NCBI GenBank assembly: GCA_016719755.1
Contig: JADJYM010000007.1
Location: 1-47,280, forward strand
Length of the DNA stretch: 47,280 nt
From: Novosphingobium sp.
GTDB taxonomy: Bacteria; Pseudomonadota; Alphaproteobacteria; Sphingomonadales; Sphingomonadaceae
Direction of reading: 5' to 3'
Part shown: one piece after another, positions 40,045-47,280 of the stretch
Position numbering within the stretch: the stretch's first letter is position 1
How the letters are laid out: every line of letters begins with the position of its first letter
Position numbers and translations under genes: made by a program
The notes under the pieces: generated by a model
Databases searched by the model: none
Seen by the model: the letters and a program-made list of their open reading frames with translations, nothing else
What the model was told of the DNA's origin: nothing

Positions 40045-40866
40045 ATGAACACGATCGACCTGGCCATCGCCGATGGCCTCGAACCCATTCCCGCAACCCG
40101 TCCGGTCGCGCCGTACATTGGCGGCAAGCGTGCGCTGGCGAAGCGGCTGATCGCGCGGATCAACGCCCGGCCGCATGACACCTATGCCGAGGTCTTCGTC
40201 GGCATGGGCGGGGTGTTCCTGCGCCGAGACCATCGTCCCAGGGCCGAAGTGATCAACGACTGGTCGGAGGACGTCTCGACCTTCTTCCGGGTGCTGCAGC
40301 GTCATTACGTTCCGTTCATGGAGATGCTGCGCTGGCAGGTCTCGAGCCGTGCCGGGTTCGAGAAGCTGGTGCGGCAGGACCCATCGACGCTGACCGATCT
40401 CGAGCGGTCAGCGCGGTTCCTCTACCTGCAGCGTCTGGCGTTTGGCGGGAAGGTGGCGAGCCGCAACTTCGGGGTGAACCCGGCGGGCGCGGCGCGCTTT
40501 GACATGACCAAGCTTGCGCCAATGATCGAGGCAGTCCACGAACGCCTGGCCGGCGTGGTGATCGAGCGTCTGCCCTGGTCCGCGTTCATAGCGCGCTATG
40601 ACCGGCCGGGGACGCTGTTCTACCTCGATCCGCCCTACTACGGCTGCGAAGGCGACTATGGCAGCGACCTGTTCGGCCGCGATCAGTTCGATCTCATGGC
40701 CGGGCATCTGCGCGGGATCCAGGGAAGCTTCATCCTCTCGCTCAACGATCACCCGGACGTCCGCCGGATCTTCGCCGGCTTCGAGATCGAAGGAGCCGAG
40801 GTCCGCTACACCGTGGGCGGGATGAACAAGTCCAAGCTCGCGGGCGAAGTGATCATCACGAACTAG
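40045..40866 (+). CDS. D12-class DNA adenine methyltransferase
   Basis: A 273-residue Dam-like enzyme. SAM motif near the start: PYIGGKRALAKRLIARINAR, then YAEVFVGMGGVFLRRDHRPR. The catalytic motif is TLFYLDPPYYGCEGDYGSDL. Motif order (SAM first, DPPY later) marks the alpha/D12 class. It is downstream of P-Q on the same strand and probably shares their late promoter. It is an orphan with no restriction enzyme nearby. Confidence 0.9.
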   Translation: MNTIDLAIADGLEPIPATRPVAPYIGGKRALAKRLIARINARPHDTYAEVFVGMGGVFLRRDHRPRAEVINDWSEDVSTFFRVLQRHYVPFMEMLRWQVSSRAGFEKLVRQDPSTLTDLERSARFLYLQRLAFGGKVASRNFGVNPAGAARFDMTKLAPMIEAVHERLAGVVIERLPWSAFIARYDRPGTLFYLDPPYYGCEGDYGSDLFGRDQFDLMAGHLRGIQGSFILSLNDHPDVRRIFAGFEIEGAEVRYTVGGMNKSKLAGEVIITN

Positions 40867-40888
40867 GCTGACGGGCGGGCGGGGCATG

Positions 40889-40932
40889 CAGGGCTGAATG
40901 CGGAACGAGGCTCGAATCCGCTGTCAGCCCTG
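40889..40932 (+). terminator. Structured hairpin after the methyltransferase
   Basis: CAGGGCTGA at 40889-40897 pairs with TCAGCCCTG at 40924-40932, with an inner CGGA/TCCG stem. It begins 22 bases after the stop. No T-run follows, so it could be a terminator or a structured RNA end. Confidence 0.4.
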
Positions 40933-40992
40933 CGCAGTGCGCGAATCAGTTCTGAATGGCATTGGAGATCGGACGATTGCCATCGATCAGTT

Positions 40993-41157
40993 TTAAAACC
41001 CTCGCATTTCAAGAAATCCCGATACCCCAATTAATATTGAAATAATCCAAACAATTCCGATAATCCAAACCTCAATCGGATGATGTTCCCGCGACAAGTT
41101 GTTGGAAGTAGGTTCAGGAGATTGTTTTTTCTCCTCATTATTATCATCCTCTGTCAC
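40993..41157 (-). CDS. Small AT-rich membrane protein
   Basis: A 54-residue ORF. GTG 41157 gives a charged N-terminus (TEDDNNEEKKQSPEPTSNNL), then a strong membrane span (VWIIGIVWIISILIGVSGFL) and an end LEMRGF. The region is far more AT-rich than its surroundings. No clear Shine-Dalgarno, so the start is unsure; the frame is open as far as 41190. The rest of 40933-41434 shows no gene. Confidence 0.4.
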   Translation of the reverse strand: MTEDDNNEEKKQSPEPTSNNLSREHHPIEVWIIGIVWIISILIGVSGFLEMRGF

Positions 41158-41434
41158 AGCAGAAGTGCGAGTTGAATTTTGGACATAAGGCCCCCCCTAC
41201 GATCCCACCCGGGGCGAATTTGCAAGAAACATTCTGCAAGTCAATGCTTGCGACAGCGCCGCAGCCACGGGGCATGACTTGTGCTCAGGTCGGAAAAAGT
41301 CAGCCTCTTGAATCGCCTAATCTAAATTCTCGACACCAAGAGTGACGTTGCGGACATCCGGAGGCTCGCTTTCGCCCCGCGCGAGCGATGGTTCGGAATT
41401 TCTCCATCTGGTCGGCTGGCGGTTCGCCGGCCGT

Positions 41435-42577
41435 TCAAGGGAAGGTGACCACGGCCAGGTCGGCAGGGAATTCGTTGCGGCGAAGTTCCGCGGCGCCCTG
41501 TGCCGGGGTCCAGGCCTGGCCGTTTTCGAGAAGCTCTAGGTTTGCCAGCCTTCCGGCAAGTCTGAAGGAGCTGATCTGGTAGGGAAGGCCTTCGGCGCCA
41601 AGAGGCGAGCTGGCATTCATCAGCTGAAAGTGCAGGTGAGGGGCGTCTGAATTGCCAGAGTTACCCAGTTGGGCCAGGACCTGTCCGGCCTTCACCTTGT
41701 CGCCAACCGCGACCTTGAGGCTTCCCGGCTTGAGGTGGGCGTAGAGTGCGTAGCGCCCGCCACCCAGATCGAGGACCAGCGAATTGCCCGTTATGCTGTC
41801 GAGAGTGACGGTCCGCGACGTTGGCGGGTTGCTTCCGGCGTTCTCGGGCTGGTCGGTTACCAGGTTGGAGATCACGCCATCGGCGACCGCGATGACTTCG
41901 GCCCCGTAGCCATAGAAGTTCTCGTTGGCCGTTGAGCTTTCGCGGAAGAAGCGGCCGTCCGGCCCTAGTTGGACCCAGTCGATGGCAAACCGCTGGGCAA
42001 GATACTCGCGGCCGTCCACGGCATTGAAGGACCGCCGGTGATCCTTGCTGAAGAGCCCGTTTGCGGCGACCCAGCCGGGACCGCGCAAGGGAGCTCCAAT
42101 GGTGATCGCTGGCGGCTGCGTTGTCAGCGGAATGCCGGTCAGTGATCGTTCGACGACTGTGCCATCCGCCGCCTTGCGCGTGAATGCCAGTCGATGGCTG
42201 ATCGAAGCCGGAGCCTTGGCCCCCCTGGGCAACGTCAGGTCGAGGTACGCCACGACCGTGCGACCGCTCCCCAGGGTCCGCGGGCTGGCATTGTCCGAAG
42301 CCGCGCCAATTGTTTCCAGCAGACCTTCCAGATCCCCGTCGCTGAACCTGGCGATGCTGGTGCCATCGGCGACAACATCGATTTCACGCAAATCGAACGG
42401 CACCGGTGCGAAATTCGTAATCCGCAGCTCATAGACGAGACGGGTCTGGCCATCGGCCACTACCGGGGCCGGAGGAAGCGGCACCTGGATATCGACGGGC
42501 AGGCCGGAACGGCTTTGTGCATGGGCTGGCCGCGCAATCAGCAGCGCGGCGCACAGAGCAACAAGAAGGGCGCGCAT
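41435..42577 (-). CDS. Secreted M23-family metallopeptidase
   Basis: A 380-residue protein with signal peptide MRALLVALCAALLIARPAHA. The first 230 residues form beta-sandwich domains (RLVYELRITNFAPVPFDLRE). The C-terminal M23/LytM domain has FYGYGAEVIAVADGVISNLV, NSLVLDLGGGRYALYAHLKP, GDKVKAGQVLAQLGNSGNSD and APHLHFQLMNASSPLG. HLHF is the second zinc motif; the first H-x(n)-D is less plain, since the region reads RRSFNAVDGREYLAQRFAID. The enzyme would act on periplasmic or outer peptidoglycan. It is an accessory gene, on the minus strand and away from the lysis set. Confidence 0.82.
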   Translation of the reverse strand: MRALLVALCAALLIARPAHAQSRSGLPVDIQVPLPPAPVVADGQTRLVYELRITNFAPVPFDLREIDVVADGTSIARFSDGDLEGLLETIGAASDNASPRTLGSGRTVVAYLDLTLPRGAKAPASISHRLAFTRKAADGTVVERSLTGIPLTTQPPAITIGAPLRGPGWVAANGLFSKDHRRSFNAVDGREYLAQRFAIDWVQLGPDGRFFRESSTANENFYGYGAEVIAVADGVISNLVTDQPENAGSNPPTSRTVTLDSITGNSLVLDLGGGRYALYAHLKPGSLKVAVGDKVKAGQVLAQLGNSGNSDAPHLHFQLMNASSPLGAEGLPYQISSFRLAGRLANLELLENGQAWTPAQGAAELRRNEFPADLAVVTFP

Positions 42578-42662
42578 TGAGTGATTCTTCCTGAGCAAGG
42601 AGGCCAGTGATTTTCCGCCGTTACCCATCACCAATCGGACTGCCACTCTCAAGCCGGGTTCG

Positions 42663-42932
42663 TCAGACTGCAGACAAAAGCAGTGTGAACCACTTGTGCA
42701 GCCCAAAGCCAGCCGTCAGGGCAAAAAGCAGGCCAAGGGCCCATGCCTCCCATATCATAGGGGATCTGTGCGATTGGCCTTGCGCCGGGTCGCGGGATTT
42801 CTGGCTGCCCTGGAGATCACGGCCAGTCATAGGCCCATTTCCGCGCACTGCGTTGCCATCGCTTTTCCCCCAATTTACCCCATTGTCTCCGGGGTTCAGG
42901 GTGAGTGTGGAAAAATCGCCAGGCGGCGTCAA
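42663..42932 (-). CDS. Unknown protein with a C-terminal membrane span
   Basis: Up to 89 residues, with a polar start (FSTLTLNPGDNGVNWGKSDG) and one C-terminal span (MIWEAWALGLLFALTAGFGL, then HKWFTLLLSAV). ATG 42932 overlaps the previous stop by ATGA, which supports it. It is a possible partner of the M23 gene, 86 bases downstream. Function unknown. Confidence 0.5.
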   Translation of the reverse strand: MTPPGDFSTLTLNPGDNGVNWGKSDGNAVRGNGPMTGRDLQGSQKSRDPAQGQSHRSPMIWEAWALGLLFALTAGFGLHKWFTLLLSAV

Positions 42933-43165
42933 GCTTCGCGAGGTTGCTGGCTTGCATGAGCCATGGCGCCTTGCATTGCATGCGGCGCGTCGATCTCCTT
43001 TTCGATCTCCGCGATCGCCAGATCCAGGTGCTTGATGGCAAGCGCGAGTTTGGCCGCCTGCGCGGAAGCTCCATCGTGCTCATGGGCTTTGATGACTGCG
43101 CGGCATGCAACCAACTTGCCTTGCAGGTTGGCGAGGATGTGACGTTTCTCGTGTGTCGATGCCAT
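42929..43165 (-). CDS. Unknown helical protein
   Basis: A 78-residue protein: MASTHEKRHILANLQGKLVA, CRAVIKAHEHDGASAQAAKL, ALAIKHLDLAIAEIEKEIDA. It is one long helical hairpin or coiled coil. Not recognised. It heads a small operon with the next membrane protein. Confidence 0.6.
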   Translation of the reverse strand: MASTHEKRHILANLQGKLVACRAVIKAHEHDGASAQAAKLALAIKHLDLAIAEIEKEIDAPHAMQGAMAHASQQPREA

Positions 43166-43241
43166 TCTTTACCCCCGAGTCCAGCTATGCGAAGCCGGGG
43201 AGATTCGAAAGGGGTAGTCCTTAGGCTTGTAAGTAAATTTT

Positions 43242-43418
43242 CTAGTTTATCCCCATCCCCAAGGCATCAGTCAGGACATCCCTGGCTCTTGAGACGAAGA
43301 TGGATGCAGTGGTGGCATCGTGCTCGACCAGGGCGTCAGCCGCCTCCCCCAATATGTCGAGGCATTCGATCAAGTCTGAAGTTTGTAAGTCATCCGTGCC
43401 TTGGTGCTCGATGTTCAT
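43242..43418 (-). CDS. Unknown small acidic protein
   Basis: A 58-residue ORF: MNIEHQGTDDLQTSDLIECL, then DILGEAADALVEHDATTASI and FVSRARDVLTDALGMGIN. It is acidic and helical, with AGAGG 7 bases before ATG 43418. Perhaps a small regulator or antitoxin-like protein, but nothing proves that. Confidence 0.5.
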   Translation of the reverse strand: MNIEHQGTDDLQTSDLIECLDILGEAADALVEHDATTASIFVSRARDVLTDALGMGIN

Positions 43419-43978
43419 GATCTGCCTCTCGCTCTTGAACTGGAGCTAGAGGCTTCAAGCGATCTGGGGCAGATGAATAATCTAACAGTTCCATGCTCTG
43501 AGGGTCGGATTGTTGCGCTCGGTTGCGGCCACTAGTTCCGGCCATCCCGGGTTTGAGCGGCATTGTCGCAGCATCCGGATTATCACCCCAACTCCAACGT
43601 TCGCGCCGCGCTTGCCCCCACGCCCCGCCTCCGCGCTCTTTGGGTTGTTTTTGCGCAGCCGGGCATTTTGCTCCACTCGTCAAAAGTGCCGGATTGCCGG
43701 GCGCAGCGGCGATCCCAACGAGACGAATGCGGGAAGGGCCAATTCGCGAAACGTCGCATGTCGAGACAGGGACTGGCGACCTATCGGTAATCCCTACGAT
43801 CCGTTCGTATGGCACGGTTCGTGCTCCTCCCCCCTGGATAGCCCATAGGGGCGGCAAAGCCGCCCCGTCCGCCGGTGCCTCCGGCGTTACCTATCGGTGC
43901 TTCCCTGCCTATCCTCGGGCGCTGGGGGGGATCAGGTTGACGCATCGGGCGCTGTAGGCGACCGATTCACCACAAGGA
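43419..43978. other. Non-coding, repeat-rich gap; possible replication origin
   Basis: 560 bases with no convincing gene. It holds two ACCTATCGGT direct repeats exactly 110 bp apart (43779-43788, 43889-43898), a related CCTATCC at 43909-43915, a perfect hairpin GGGGCGGC-AAA-GCCGCCCC (43848-43866) and a second one CGCCGG-N5-CCGGCG (43870-43886). It lies straight after the replication-like gene at 43979. Repeats plus stems beside an initiator suggest an origin, or else a terminator/regulatory RNA zone. Confidence 0.35.
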
Positions 43979-44800
43979 TCAGAATGATCCCCCGGTCTCT
44001 CCAGCCCTGCCGGATTCGCCCTTCTGGAGATCGCGACGGTCGATTGCCGCAGCGAGCTTCCGCAGGGTTTCGCCGAGCAGGTTGTCGCCATTCCACGTTG
44101 TGTGGTGACGCTCTTCTGTCGACATGCCTTCCAGCATGGCGTCGAACATATCCTTGTCCTGGCGGCGGCGGTTCAGCTCACAATCAGGGACCGGGGTCTT
44201 CCGGAAAAGCGAACGCATCCAGTCCTTCATCGCTTCGGGGATCATCAGCGCGTAAGCATTCTGGATTTGCTCGACCTGCGGCCCGCCGGGTACAGGGTTC
44301 TCAATTGGCTTTATTCGCCGCATCCAGTGCAGGAAGCCCTCTCGCCGAAGTCGGCAGAGGGCGTCATGGACAGCTGAGTACGATCGACCGACTGCATCCG
44401 CAATTGTGGCGATTGCCGGCTCCAGCCGACCTGTCTTGAAGTCCACCGTCTCGTAAAGGTGCGCGAGCACTTCAAGGCCGACTTCCCCTAGCTTGCCGTT
44501 GCGGGCACCGGGTTCTGTCTCGCGCCGCTCGCGCCGGGTCCGATACTCGAACGCGCGGGCAGCTTTCAGCAAAGCGCCGGTCCAGCGTTTGCCACCTCTC
44601 GCGGTGCCATCATGGATCCTCGACCACACCCGATCCTCGATGGTTCCTTCGGTGTAGGAGTTGCGCCAGACCTTTTCGCCGCTGCGAGGGCTGTCACCCT
44701 GATTGAGAAGCACGCGGGTCTTGCGGGAGAGCGTTGCGCCAATAGCACGGGCAGCAGCCAGGCCGATCGGCGTTGCATCGAAGCTGACGGTGCCGCTCAT
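43979..44800 (-). CDS. Plasmid-type replication initiator-like HTH protein
   Basis: A 273-residue protein from ATG 44800: MSGTVSFDATPIGLAAARAI, RKTRVLLNQGDSPRSGEKVW, then LLKAARAFEYRTRRERRETE, LGEVGLEVLAHLYETVDFKT, and GRLEPAIATIADAVGRSYSA VHDALCRLRREGFL as a winged HTH. I associate this build (basic helical start, GELG-VGLEVLE-L, PS-ATIA---GRS---V--AL--L---GFL-W-RR) with replication initiators of sphingomonad plasmids. It lies next to the integrase, where I would not expect it in a P2 phage. In the sequence as given its frame is fused to the integrase with no stop in between. Confidence 0.65.
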   Translation of the reverse strand: MSGTVSFDATPIGLAAARAIGATLSRKTRVLLNQGDSPRSGEKVWRNSYTEGTIEDRVWSRIHDGTARGGKRWTGALLKAARAFEYRTRRERRETEPGARNGKLGEVGLEVLAHLYETVDFKTGRLEPAIATIADAVGRSYSAVHDALCRLRREGFLHWMRRIKPIENPVPGGPQVEQIQNAYALMIPEAMKDWMRSLFRKTPVPDCELNRRRQDKDMFDAMLEGMSTEERHHTTWNGDNLLGETLRKLAAAIDRRDLQKGESGRAGETGGSF

Positions 44801-46081
44801 GCCGCACCCCCTTCCGCCACAGCGGTCAGCTTTGCGGCGTGCTCCAGCGCGGATCGATTCTGGTCCGGGAAGGCCATCCATCAAGAGGTCGGCCCATTCC
44901 TGCGCGAGTTCGCGCCGGCGCTTCATGTAGGCAGCGCGATTGTAGGCGGCTTCGACCCCCTCCGGCATATGCGCAAGCATCAGGTCGATAATTGCCCGGT
45001 CGGATTCGCGTTCGTTCGCCGCTGCGCGTTCGTTCATGATTGTCGAGAACGTGGCACGCCAGCCATGAGGGACGTGCCGATCGCGATAGCCCGCATCGAG
45101 ATAGAGCTGACTCAGCGTTGAGTCGCTGATCGGCCGAACATTCTGTTCCCCTGGAAAGAGGAATCGCGGATGCGAACCCGCATCCATCGCCGCCTGGACC
45201 GTTGCGACGGCTTGGCAGGACAGGGGTACCGTGAAGTCGAAGGCGCTGTTGCCCTTGCGCAGACGTGAAAGCTTCATCTTTGCCGCCGGGATGCGCCAGG
45301 CGGGATTCGGTCCATCGAGCTCTGTGAACTCGTCCTTCTCCGCAAGTCGAAGGACTCCGGGGCGAACGGCGGTCAGCGCCAGCAATCGCGAAGCAAGCTT
45401 CGTAGCCCACCAAGCGTGATCCACCGTGTCGATCGCCAACACCAGGTCGCGTGCGGCTGCCAGATCGAGGAGTGCTGGACGGCGACCACCACCGGCTGGG
45501 GCCAGTGCTTTTCGGACAATTGCCGCCGGATCCTGCTCTGCCAAGCCGGAAGAGATTGCCCAGACAAAGACTTCCGAGCAGTGGCCTCGGACCTCGTGTG
45601 CCATGGTAGCTGCGCCGCGCTGCTCGATCTTGCGTAACGCAGCCAGCACGATCGGCGGCGTTATCTCGCGAACTGGCATGGATCCGAACTCGGGAAAGAC
45701 GTTCTTTTCCAGCCTGGCAAGTACCTGCACGGCATAGCGGTTGGTCAGCGATCTGGCCTTGGTGGTGTGCCAGGACCGAGCGATCTCCTCGAAGGTATCG
45801 CCGACTTTTGCACGCCGTCGCGCTGTCTGCTTTTCCGCTCCAGGATCGATTCCCGCTATGAGCTTCGCGCGGGCCTCGTCCCTCGCATCGCGGGCCCGCT
45901 TGAGGCTGATCAGCGGATAGGGGCCAATGACGAGCCGCTTCTCTTTCCCGCCGAAGCGGTACTTCCATCGCCAGCTCTTGAACCCGCTTGGCAGGACCGA
46001 AAGGTAAAGCCCGTGCCCATCGGCAAGCTTTCGCTCCTTCGGGCCCGGTTCGGCCTGCCTGCAAGCAACGTCGGTCAGCAT
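44797..46081 (-). CDS. int: P4-type tyrosine integrase (C-terminal end frameshifted)
   Basis: About 428 residues. The DUF4102 arm-binding start is MLTDVACRQAEPGPKERKLA, DGHGLYLSVLPSGFKSWRWK, YRFGGKEKRLVIGPYPLISL. The catalytic domain has LLALTAVRPGVLRLAEKDEF (first Arg), HGWRATFSTIMNERAAANER (His-x-x-Arg), and MLAHMPEGVEAAYNRAAYMK (His and the nucleophile Tyr). Near 44867-44869 a CCC run seems to have one extra base: in the next frame the tail would read LPDQNRSALEHAAKLTAVAE and stop at 44797, overlapping the initiator ATG as ATGA. As given, the frame runs on through the initiator, making one 700-codon frame. It lies 140 bases from the tRNA target. Confidence 0.9.
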
Positions 46082-46220
46082 CTTGGAATGCCCCTGACGA
46101 TGCCCCCAGCGGCCACGCGTTGCTCAGAATCCCGATGCGACAACATACGAGCTTAAGGGCAATATTTTCGGGACTTTGGCAAGCTGTATGCAATCCTGTG
46201 CAGAAAGATGCGACAAAGAT

Positions 46221-46239
46221 TGGCTGGGGCGGCAGGATT
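46221..46239. other. attR core
   Basis: TGGCTGGGGCGGCAGGATT, the last 19 bases of the tRNA-Gln gene including the encoded CCA, identical to 6862-6880. Integration leaves the tRNA whole. Confidence 0.85.
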
Positions 46240-46295
46240 CGAACCTGCGAATGCCGGTACCAAAAACCGGTGCCTTACCACTTGGCGACGCCCCA
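46221..46295 (-). tRNA. tRNA-Gln (UUG)
   Basis: A 75-base tRNA with encoded CCA. Acceptor TGGGGCG pairs with CGCCCCA, followed by G and CCA. The anticodon stem/loop is CACCGGTTTTTGGTACCGG-like, with TTG as anticodon. The T-arm GCAGGTTCGAATCCTGC is perfect. It is the integration target of the prophage. Confidence 0.95.
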
Positions 46296-46367
46296 GCAGA
46301 GGTGCGGCCTTTAGCAGAGCCTCACCGGAAGGGAAGGGGGCAAGGCAGCTCCCGCGCCACCCTTTTT

Positions 46368-46396
46368 CGTCACCCCGGGTCAGGCCCGGGGCGACG
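46368..46396. repeat. Hairpin repeat between tRNA and GST gene
   Basis: CGTCACCCCGGG (46368-46379) pairs with CCCGGGGCGACG (46385-46396), 12 bp with one mismatch and a 5-base loop. Such CCCGGG stems are, to my knowledge, spread through sphingomonad genomes. It also lies 18 bases after the GST stop and may end that transcript. Confidence 0.6.
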
Positions 46397-46413
46397 AGGA
46401 AGAAAGAAGGTGG

Positions 46414-47279
46414 TCAGTCCAGCACACCGGGATTGAGCGTGGTGAAATCCGCCGCGCTGTGGCGTTCGCGCAGGACCGTGCCTTCGGCGCCGAACGGGCG
46501 GTTGACCAGCCGCCCGCGCTTCATCGCGGGCCGTGCGCCGATTTCCGTCACCCAGCGGCCGACCGCCTCGTATTCCTGAAGCTGGAGAAACTCGCGCGTG
46601 CTGCCATAGGCATCGCCGTTCCACAGCGCGCCCAGCCAGGCGTAGGAAGCGATGTCGGCGATGGAATATTCGTCGCCGCCAGATAGCGGGTTTCCTTCAG
46701 CCGGTTGTTGGCAACGTCGAACAGGCGCTTGGTTTCCATGGCGAAGCGGTTGATCGCATATTCGATCTTCACCGGGGCATAGTGATAGAAATGGCCACAG
46801 CCGCCGCCGATGAAGGGGGCGCTGGCCATCTGCCACATCAGCCAGCACAGCGCCTCGGTCCGGCCCTTCTGGTCCTGCGGGATGAAGGCCTGGAACTTGT
46901 CGGCCAGGTGCAGCAGCATCGCCCCGCTTTCGAACAGGCGCAGCGGTTCCGGCCCGGACTGGTCAAGCATCGCCGGGATCTTGCTGTTGGGATTGAGCGC
47001 GACAAAGCCCGAGGTGAACTGATCGCCCTGGCCGATCTGGATCAGCCAGGCATCGTATTCCGCGCCGCTGTGGCCCGCTTCCAGCAGTTCCTCCAGCAGG
47101 ATCGTCACTTTCTGGCCGTTGGGCGTGCCGAGCGAATAGAGCTGGAAGGGTGCTGCCCCACCGGCAGCTCGCGTGTCGTCTGGGCGCGCCCGCCGTGGGG
47201 CGGTTGATGCTGGCGAAGGGCCGCCGTTGGCATTGTCCCAGGTCCAGACGGCGGGGGGCGTGTATTCGGCATCGGCCAT
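46414..47279 (-). pseudogene. yghU: YghU-type glutathione S-transferase, frameshifted
   Basis: A nu-class/YghU disulfide-bond oxidoreductase of about 288 residues. N-terminal part (46690-47279): YTPPAVWTWDNANGGPSPAS, FQLYSLGTPNGQKVTILLEE, SGFVALNPNSKIPAMLDQSG, and FIGGGCGHFYHYAPVKIEYA. The C-terminal part continues in another frame with DEYSIADIASYAWLGALWNG down to 46414. The join is near 46680-46690, after RLKETRYLA. One base seems lost, which fits an error rather than decay since both halves are well kept. Host gene, not part of the prophage. Confidence 0.82.
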
Positions 47280-47280
47280 G

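Larger units (their letters stand above)
6862..46239. mobile_element. Complete P2-like myovirus prophage in tRNA-Gln
   Basis: About 39.4 kb bounded by a 19-bp direct repeat, TGGCTGGGGCGGCAGGATT, at 6862-6880 and 46221-46239. The right copy is the 3' end of a tRNA-Gln gene. It holds an integrase next to the tRNA, a CI/Cro switch, an Ogr-type activator, and a full set of P2-type head genes (Q, P, O, N, M, L) and tail genes (R, S, X, V, W, J, I, H, FI, FII, E, T, U, D), with lysis genes. No key structural gene is missing, so it may be inducible. It departs from P2 by lacking a gpA-like replication gene and by having a second fibre set and many accessory genes. Confidence 0.93.

Noticed and set aside
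39956-40048. 30-codon ORF ending in ATGA overlap with the D12 methyltransferase start
   Set aside because: The overlap is suggestive of a leader peptide, but the product has no recognisable features and no good ribosome site.
43390-43857. Minus-strand open frame in the gap before the initiator gene
   Set aside because: No domain, no ribosome site, odd composition, and it overlaps hairpins and repeats.
46385-46624. Extra small genes antisense or parallel to the GST 3' end
   Set aside because: They are shadow frames of the frameshifted YghU gene and the CCCGGG hairpin.
1-47280. CRISPR array, rRNA, transposase or IS element
   Set aside because: I saw no regularly spaced repeats, no rRNA-like stretches and no transposase motifs in any frame.

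Overview
The window reads as high-GC alphaproteobacterial DNA, most likely from a sphingomonad (Sphingomonadales). The reasons are the GC-rich codon use, a valine-degradation gene cluster of the kind found in that order, and short hairpin repeats of a type I associate with it. Almost all of the window (about 6862 to 46239) is one P2-like contractile-tailed (myovirus) prophage integrated into the 3' end of a tRNA-Gln(UUG) gene. A 19-bp piece of the tRNA 3' end is repeated at the far left end (6862-6880) and inside the tRNA (46221-46239), and a P4-type tyrosine integrase sits beside the tRNA.

Left host flank (1-6800): the C-terminal end of a LysR-like regulator, then on the minus strand a valine/isobutyrate catabolic cluster (enoyl-CoA hydratase, 3-hydroxyisobutyryl-CoA hydrolase, acyl-CoA dehydrogenase, mmsB, mmsA), and a divergent LysR regulator with paired palindromes in the promoter gap. 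The genes in 1-3300 are split by many one-base shifts, most simply explained by sequence errors. Right host flank (46220-47280): tRNA-Gln, a hairpin repeat and a YghU-type glutathione S-transferase that is also frameshifted.

Prophage, left to right. (i) Early operon on the minus strand (11587 down to 7095): YdaS/Cro-like regulator, a small membrane protein, an HTH protein, an Ogr-type late activator, a small Cys/membrane protein, a LexA-like HTH, an acyl-carrier-protein-like protein, a zinc-finger protein, a GapR-like (DUF2312) protein, two DNA methyltransferases and an AlpA-type regulator. (ii) A divergent CI-like repressor with a palindromic operator between it and the Cro-like gene. (iii) An accessory belt (12371-15260): lipoprotein, excalibur protein, two PilZ genes (one frameshifted), an unknown and a DUF4402 protein. 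(iv) Tail operon on the minus strand, with order J, I, H, G, V, W, FI, FII, E/E', T, U, D and a TTTTTTT slippery site for E/E'. (v) A second fibre/adhesin set on the plus strand (26332-28984), followed by lysis genes (endolysin, holin, nested Rz/Rz1) and a strong terminator. (vi) An AT-richer accessory island with a KTSC protein and a HEPN-like protein. (vii) Head operon O, N, M, L, X, (membrane protein), R, S on the minus strand, opposite P and Q on the plus strand, plus a D12-class adenine methyltransferase. (viii) A right accessory/replication end: M23 peptidase, small unknowns, a repeat-rich non-coding gap, a plasmid-type replication initiator-like gene and the integrase.

The parts fit together as follows. 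The Cro/CI pair would set the lysogeny switch. The early operon delivers Ogr, which would activate the late operons. Four copies of the exact pattern GTTGT-N13-ACAAC lie in front of V, J/second fibre set, lysis, and O/P, which covers the whole late regulon. I see no P2-type gpA rolling-circle gene, so replication may instead use the plasmid-like initiator beside the integrase. The most interesting unexplained items are the phage ACP-like protein, the HEPN-like accessory gene, the replication swap with a possible origin, the four Ogr-type boxes, and a leftover piece of a second repressor 3' end that marks where accessory genes entered.
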